A stretch of 64,000 bases of DNA. Source: Nelumbo lutea (Eukaryota > Streptophyta > Magnoliopsida > Proteales > Nelumbonaceae). The notes under the pieces are model-generated. The model saw only the letters and a program-made list of their open reading frames with translations, had not been told where the DNA came from and searched no databases. Made by a program: the position numbers and the translations under genes. This document shows, one piece after another, positions 48,601 through 57,370 of this stretch (its first letter is position 1; each line of letters begins with the position of its first letter). The stretch covers positions 44,548,222 to 44,612,221 of the forward strand of contig JAKGHH010000002.1 in NCBI GenBank assembly GCA_022828595.1, written 5' to 3'.

Positions 48601-51600
48601 TGGGAGAAGAAAGAACTTTGTGTCAAAGTTGGAGGTTAATGGGATGAGTATTAGCTAACAGATTGAGATTGCCCAAGTCTTTGTGGAACATTTCAGATCA
48701 ACTTATAGGAAGCCCTTAATGGTAGAATTTGGTTGATGGGTTGGAGTGGCCTAAGCTTTTAGAGGGGTCTCAAAGTTGGTTGGAAAGAAGAAATAATGGA
48801 TGCAATTTGTTCTATGGATAGGGATAAAGCACCTGGCCCTGATGATTTCGCTATAGCTTTTTACCAAGATTGTTGGGAGATATTAAAAGATAACATTCAA
48901 AGTTTTCAAGGAACTTTTTGAGAGGGGTGTGATTAATCCGGGTCTGAATTCAACCTTCATTGCTTTGATATCGAAGAAAGCATAGGCACTGCATCCTAAA
49001 GATTTTAAACCAATTAGCTTGGTGTATAGCCTCTACAAAATCATTGCTAAGGTGCTTTCTTGAAGGATTAGTGGTGTATTCCTCTCCATAGTTTCATATA
49101 ATGAGGGGACTTTTCTTAGGGAGAGGCATATAATTGATCAGATTGTAATTTCCAATGAAAATGTGCAAGATATGAAGAGAAATGGGAAGGGTTGGGTTTT
49201 TCTGAAGGATGTTATGGAAAGCTTTGGATTTGGTAATAAATGGTGTAGATGGATATTGGGTTGTTTTAAGACCTGTCATTACTCAATTTTGGTTAATGGA
49301 ACATTGGTAGAGATCATTTTCTAGCCCTTAGAAGAATTAGACAAGGGGATGTAGTCTCTCCTTTCCTTTTTCACATTGATTGCTGATGTATTTGGAGGAC
49401 TCATAGAAAGGGCAGATCCAAGGAACTTAAGTAAGGGTTGGAGGGTGGGAAGAGAACAAGTACCGGTTACTCACCTACAGTTTGGTGACGATACTATCCT
49501 ATTTTGTGAGAAGGGTGAGATTAGCCAAGTGAGAAACTTAAGAATGGTGGTGTAAACTTTTGAAAGAATGTCCAATTTGAAGATTAACTTAGAGAAGAGT
49601 TGCTTGATGGGAGTGAATATGGAGGATAGGGAGATGTGTAGACATTATGGGGTGTACTATTTCCCAATGGCATATGACATATTTGGGTTTTACAGTTAGG
49701 GGATAATCCAAGTAGTAGGTTTTGGGATCCTATGGTAGACTAGTTCACTAAGAGGTTGGCCTAATGGAAGAGAAATTATTTGTCCTTAGGAGGATCACAA
49801 GGGAAGGAAAAGAATCGTGTTAATTAAATCTACTTTGGCCAACCTACCTACATACTACTTGTTAGTGTTTAGAATTCCAATTAGGGTCAGTAAAAGCTTA
49901 GAGAAGTTGATGAAGGATTTTTGTGGGAACCAAGGAAGAACACAAGTTAAGTGAGGAGATGGTTTGTGTAAAAGAAAAATGGATGGTTAGAGCTTGGGAA
50001 TATTCAAGAAAGGAACATGGCATTGTTGGGGAAATTGTTGTGGAGATTGCCGATGGATAGAGATAAGTTGTGGATTTAAGGGTGATAGCATTTATGGTCT
50101 TGTAGCAGATGGTTGGGATTCTAGAACTTTGGCTAGGGTTATAACAGTCTATTTAGGATATTCTACCTAGCGATGATCATGGGTCGGGCCCAGGCTGGGC
50201 TTTGCACTTATGATAAGGGCTATAGCTTAGGCCCGGGCCCGGGGTTCCAAGCCTGAAACATAAGCCCTAGCCCAGGTCTACATAGGCCCGGGCCGTGTTG
50301 GGCCTAATTGTGGGCCAATGTCTTTCATATATATAAAACATTACATATCTATAATATTTTATATTAAATGACATAACATGCATATAAACTTATTTTATAC
50401 ATTATATAATATAAAATATTACATGTAACATAAATTATACATGTCATGCTATAATATTTATATATAATATATATAACATAATGTAAAATAACTTGTATAC
50501 ATATGTATACATTATACACAAAATGTGTAAGTTTAAATATATGCGGGCTGGGTCCGGATTGGGCTTGAAGTATTAATCCCAAGCCCGGCCCTAAAATTTG
50601 TGGGCCTGATATGGGCTCGGGCCTGAACACAAAACCTAGGCCCAGGCCTGGAATTTCCAGGCCGAGCTGAAATGATCACCCCTAATTCTGCCTCTCTTCT
50701 TACCAAATATCAGGTATAGTCTTGGTTCTAGAAATCTTGTCAAATTCTAGGAGCATGTTTGTCTGGGCATTGAATCTCTAAAGACACAATCCCCTTCTCT
50801 TTATACCCTTTTCAACCGTAGGGAGGAACCCATTTCTTTCTTTTTTGACTCTGTCTAATCCAATGTTGGGTGTAGCTGGGATTTGGATTTCAGAAGAGGG
50901 CTTCATGACTTTGAAATGAATAGTGTCATTAACTTACTACAAAACTTGAAAGGGGTGTGTCTAGAAGTTGGTAAAAGGGATAGGAGAATTTAGACCCTAT
51001 CACCCTCAAGTATCTTCTCTTGTGGCTCCGTTTTTTCAGTCTTTATTCAACCGAGTGAAAGCTAGGGGTCTTCCTTTCCTTCTAGGAAGATTTGGAGTAA
51101 TCCTATACCGCTAAGGGTGGGTGGTTTATGCTAGGAAATGTATTTGGAAAAATTAATACTTGTGAACTATTGCAAAGAAAAAGACCTAGTTGGTGCCTCT
51201 CCCCACACTAGTGCCCCCTCTACAAAGTTAATGGTGGGAATTGTTATCACTTATTAATCTCCTGTCCTTTTTCATCTTCAATTTGGGAATGGTTCTTTTC
51301 TTTGTTTGGGTGCAGATGGAACCCTGCACCCAAACAAAGCCTTTTTGCTTCTACTTTCCCTAAGCTGGTCAAAGAAGAGGTGAAGTATGCTATAGAGATA
51401 CACAAGGGCAGCGGTGTGTTGGACAATTTGGGAGGAGAGGAACTAGAGAATATTTCTTGGAAAAGAAAGAAGCTGAGAAGTTGTCGCCGAAGCTATTACC
51501 ATTAAGGTGGTTCATTGGGTTAAGTCATTGGATCTTTTTAAGGATGTTTCCGACATTGAGGTGATGAGAAAGTGGAAAGAGGTAGCTGATTCTGCTCCAG

Positions 51601-51999
51601 GTAAGGAGTGGTCAGGCCTATTTGGTCCCCACCCTATAGAGGTTTTATTAAGCTCAACTTTGATGCTAGCAGTGAAGACAATCCAGGTTCATCTGGCATA
51701 GGAGTTTTCAGAAATGAGGAGGGAAATATTATTGCACTCTACTCGGGTTAAATTGGAGTTGGAGACATGTCAAGGGCTGAAATCATGGTTGTTATAGAAG
51801 GGAATCAAAAGGCTAAAGAGATTGTTGTAAGGCTTAAGTGTTCCTTGTAACTGATGTTAGTGGGACAGTTTCAGCTACTAGTCCTTTCTTTCTTTTTTTT
51901 TCTTATTGTTCTTATCCTAGGATATGCCGCCAGGGGCCAATTTTGTCTTTTTTATAAAGATTAATATAAATAGAAGACTGGCGGCTGCCAGTACTGAGT

Positions 52000-52075
<76 letters not shown>

Positions 52076-55000
52076 CACCACAAGCAACAACATGGTATCA
52101 GAGCGGAATTTCTGGGCTGGAGAAGACCTACTATCCTAGCATCAACCTTTCTAAAGAGGATTGGACGTGGCTACTTTTGTATCAAAAAGAAAAAAAAGAC
52201 CCTAGTGGCGACTTGTGTTTTCAATCTTCTTTGGTGGCTGTGCTTGCAGAAACCCTAGTAAGTCCTGCGGCTGTACTTCTGCTGAAACCCTAGTGGCCCC
52301 AAGCGACAGTTACTGAAAAACCCTAATTGTGTCTAGCCGTGGGATGGTGCTGGTCTGCTGAAACCCTAATCGAAGGAGGGTGTTGATGGTGCAATGAAAC
52401 CCTAGCAGGTTCTGATCTAGTGCTGAACAGGTGTGGTTTTGTTTCAGTTTATCTCAGAAACCCTAGTAAGTCCTGCGGCTATACTTCTACCGAAACCCTA
52501 GTGGCCCCAAGCGACAGTTACTGAAAAACCCTAATTGTGTCTAGCCGTGGGATGGTGCTGGTCTGCTGAAACCCTAATCGAAGGAGGGTGTTGATGGTGC
52601 AATGAAACCCTAGCAGGTTCTGATCTAGAGGTGTGGTTTTGTTTCAGTTTATCTTAGTATTCTTTATCCAATGGCATAGAACTCATGCCTTGATTGTATG
52701 ATTACTAATTTGAATAATTGGATGGTTAGAGTGGGGGAACCACATTCAGACTGACAGTAATGTCTGTATTGGTGGTGCTGAACCGATGACCGGACTATTT
52801 ATTGTTCTGTTTGGACATTGTAGTGACTGATCTCTTATTGTCAGCTTCTAGGAGTAAACCCTGAGTTGCCACATTCCAGTTGTGGCGGTTGTGCTGTTAG
52901 GTGGCATTTGGACTAGTTGGTTGTAATATTCAATGGCAAGTCATGAACTGACCTCACCGAGGAACACCCCAACCTACAACACAATAGGTATGGGAGGTGA
53001 AACCATGGTTTTTTCCATGCCAATTACCCCCTTGAACGGTCTGAACTACCTGGAGTGGGCTAAGAGTGTAAAACTCTATGTAACAACAAGAGGTAAGGCC
53101 GGTTACATCAATGAAAGGGTAAAAGAACCCAAGGGTGAGACGACTGAACATGATAGGTGGGACCAAGAAAACAGTATGGTGATGACTTGGCTCCTCACAG
53201 CCATGGAACCTGATGTGAAAAAGAATTTTATGTGGGCAGACACCGCTAGTGAAATCTGGGAACATGGCAAAATTACCTATTTTGAGCAAAGGCATTATGC
53301 CAAAATTTACCAACTACAAGTTGAGTCCTCAACATGTAAATAGGGAAACCGTAGCTTGTTCTCATATTATTCAGCTCTTACCTCCATATGGAAGGAGTTG
53401 GACCATTATCAAGCCATAGAGTGGAACCACGATGATGATGCTAAGGCCTACAGGAAGTTGATCTCTCAGTAATGAGTGTTTGTTTTCTTGTTAGGGCTGA
53501 ACCTTGTATATGAACCATTAAAGGTGCAGATCCTAGGAAGCAAAGAATTGCCTACAGTACACGAAGTATACTCTCTTGTCCAATCTGAAGAAAGCAGGCG
53601 AAGTGTGATGGTTACAGCTGAGGGGGAGCAACAAGTTGCCTTGGTTGCGGTGAATAACAGCTCAACAGGGAAGAGAAGTGATCCTAAGAAGGCAGATGAT
53701 AAAGATAAACTCTTTTGTACCCACTGTAGAAGGTCACGACATACACGTGACACCTGTTGGGACATCCACGGGAAACCCAAGTGGGCAGCAAAGAATCAAG
53801 AACAGGGTAAAGGTCACTTGAAAAGAACGAGTGCAGCACATGTGGCAACCCAAGACACTCAGGTTGCCGGTAGTACCCGGGACCCTCCTAATAAGCCTGA
53901 CCCCAAGGAGGATATAATGAATTCATTCAAAGAGCATCTGGAATCTTATGGTAGGGCATTGCGGCAATTGGACAGCTCAGTCACTGGTACTCCCTCTACC
54001 TCTTTTGCATCTACTTCAGGTAATGTGGCTTATGCATTCCATGTCACTCCCACAGATTCCCCTTGGATTATTGACTCAGGGACCTAACCTGTTCCATTCT
54101 TATAGCCTTTTGTCAGGAAGGGATAGAGTGAGACTTGCAGATGGTTCCTTTTCTTCCATTGCAGGTCAAGGATCGATATCCCTTCCCCATGGCCTTTAAC
54201 CTGAATTGTGTATTGCATGTCCCTTAACTTCCCATAAATTTGCTTTCAATTAGTAGCATTACAAGTTATTTAAACTGTAGTGTAACCTTTTTTGCTGACT
54301 CGTGTTTTTCAGGACCTAACTTCTAGGAGGATGATTGGTAGAGGAAGCCTAGTGGACGGTCTCTACATTCTCGACAACAAAGTTGGTCTCTCCATGTCAT
54401 CCTCAGAGTCACATAGTCAGTCAAATAAGAATCAAATTTTGTTGTGGCACAGTCGTTTAGGTCATGTTTCTTTCGAAGTAATAAAATGTTTGTTTCCACT
54501 TTTATTTAAGTCGTGTTTAGTGTCAGAGTTCATGTGTCAAACGTGTCAGTTGAGTAAACAATGTAGAACAACCTTTCATTCAAGTAATAAAAGATCAAAT
54601 ATTCCTTTTCATGTTGTGTATTTTGATGTATGGGGGCCTACAAATGTAATCTCTAAGGGTGGATATAAGTATTTTATTACATTGATTGATGATTACTCTC
54701 ACCATACATGGGTAATCCCTATGCGTAGCAGAGATGAGGTTCCAAAGATAGTGAAAGACTTCCAGAGGATGGTATTTACACAGTTCCATGTTGAAATACA
54801 GATCTTCCAATCCAATAATGCAAAAGAATACTTCCATGGGGAGCTAAATGAGTTCTTTGCCTCCCATGAGTCTATTCATAGAAGCTCATGCGCCAGAACA
54901 CCATAGCAAAATGGGGTTGCAGAAAGAAAAAACAGACACCTCCTTGAGGTAGCCCGCGGGATGATGTTACACATGAATGTCCAAAAAAGGTTTTGGGTGG

Positions 55001-57328
55001 ATGCTATACTTACAACTGCATATGTCATCAACCGCATGCCCTAGTCTTTGGTTGTCGGGCTTTTGTCCATGATTTATCTCCATCCAGAGGTAGGTTAGAC
55101 CCTCGGTCCATTCCTTGTGTCTTCCTGGGGTACCCATCCTCTCAAAAGGGGTATCGGTGTTTTGACCCAGTTAGTCGTAAATATTTTGTGTCTATGGATG
55201 TGTCATTCTTTGAGTCTGAGTGGTTCTTCCGTCCTCAGGGGGAGAGCCGTAGTGTGGAAGAGGAGAAGCAGGTTCAGGTGTCTCTTCCTTCTATTCCGAA
55301 CCTCACTCCCTTCTGTGTCTTCCAACGTACTCATCGGAGAGATCAGCAGTGTGATAGAAATGTGGAGAAGCCGAACACTGAGCAACTAACATCATCAGAA
55401 TCCCAGGAGGTAAGTCCAACCCCTAACCCTACTCCCACTGTGGACGACCTAGACATCCCTATTGCTCAACGGAAGGGAGTTAGGTCTTGCACTACCAAAC
55501 ACCCCATTACCCACTTTGTTTCCTATGACCACATCTCTCCCTCGTACTGAGCCTTCCTATCGGCAGTTGAATGCATCCATGTTCCCAAGAATGTTGTGGA
55601 AGCCTTAAAATACCCTGAATGGATAGATGCCATGAAGGAGGAGATTGATGCCCTCCACAAAAGTCAGACTTAGGAATTGGTGGATCCTCCAGAGGGGAAA
55701 GAACCCGTGGGGTGCAAATGGGTGTTCACAGTTAAGCACAAGGCAGATGGAATAGTTGAAAGGTACAAAGCAAGACTAGTAGCCAAAGGGTACACACAGG
55801 TATATGGAGTTGACTATGATGAGACTTTTGCTCCGGTGGCTAAGATGAACTCGATTAGGGTTCTCCTATCCTTAGCTGCTAACTTTGACTGGGAATTGCA
55901 TCAACTGGACATAAAGAATGCCTTCCTGAATGGTGACTTGGAAGAAGAGGTATACATGGTTCAACCTCTTGGATTCTCTGCCAAGGGAAGTGAAAACAAG
56001 GTGTGCAAGCTATGGAAGTCTCTCTACGGCTTAAAACAGTCTCCCAGAGCTTGGTTCAGTAAGTTTCACATGGCAGTTCAAGAGATGGGGTTCCAATAGT
56101 GCCAGTCTGACCATACACTTTTTGTGAAGAGATGTCAGGAGTAGGTTGCCGTATTGATAGTGTATGTAGATGATATCATCATTACAGGGAGTTGGATTTC
56201 AGAGATATAGAAATTGAAACAATTCCTTGCATCCAAATTTGAAGTGAAAGATCTAGGACTCCTAAAGTATTTCCTTGGGATCAAAGTTGTTCGTTCAAAA
56301 AGGGGTATCTTTGTCTCTCAAAGGAAATACACCCTTGATCTATTACGGGATACAAGTAAATTAGGTGCAAGGCCGGCAGACACTCCTATGGATGCGGACC
56401 ACAAGCTAGGTGACTGTATTGGTGAACCTCTGAAAGATGTAAAGTAGTTCCAAAGGTTAGTGGGAAAGCTGATTTATCTATCCATAACCCATCCAGATAT
56501 TGCCTATTCAGTTGGAGTTCTGAGCCAGTTTATGCACTATCCTAAGAAGCCACACATGGAGGCAGCAAAGAGAGTCCTTAGATACCTGAAGAAACATCCA
56601 GGAACAGGCCTACTATTCAGTAAACACAATCACCTAAAGGTGGAAGTCTTTACAGATGCTGATTGGGCAGGAGTCGTGGATGATAGAAAGTCCACTAGTG
56701 GGTATTGCACATTTGTGGGAGGAAATCTGGTGACCTAGAAGAGCAAGAAGCAAAGTGTGGTAGCAAGATCAAGTGCAGAAGCTGAGTATAGAGCTATGGC
56801 ACATGGGGTGGCTGAAGTCCTTTGGCTAAAGAACCTCCTAGGTGAGCTTGGAGTTGTTGTTCATAATCCTATGTCTCTTTACTGTGACAACAAGGCTGCA
56901 ATAAACATCGCCAGCAACCCGGTCCTACATGAGAGGACTAAGCATATTGAGGTGGATAAGCACTTCATAAGAGAGAAACTAGAAAAAAGGGAAATTTGTA
57001 TCCCTTATGTCAACTCCAAGGAACAACTTGCTGATCTCACAAAAGGACTTCCGTGTTCACAGCACAATGAGCTAGGTGACAAGTTGGGCATGATAGACCT
57101 CTTCAGCGCAACTTGAGGGGGAGTGTTGTAAGGCTTAAGTGTTCCTTGTAACTGATGTTGGTGGGACAGTTTCAGCTACTAGTTCTTTCTTTCTTTTTTT
57201 CTTATTGTTCTTATCCTAGGATATGCCGCCAGGGGCATACTTGTAATTTTGTTTTTTATAATGATTAATATAAATAGAAGACTGGCGGCTGCCAGTACTG
57301 AGTTTGCTTTTCTTTCTATCATCCGTAC

Positions 57329-57370
<42 letters not shown>

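Noticed and set aside
54086..57116. Co-opted (domesticated) copia Pol gene in the sense element
   Set aside because: Many in-frame stops, a deletion in integrase and intact flanking LTRs with target duplication show an ordinary dead element.
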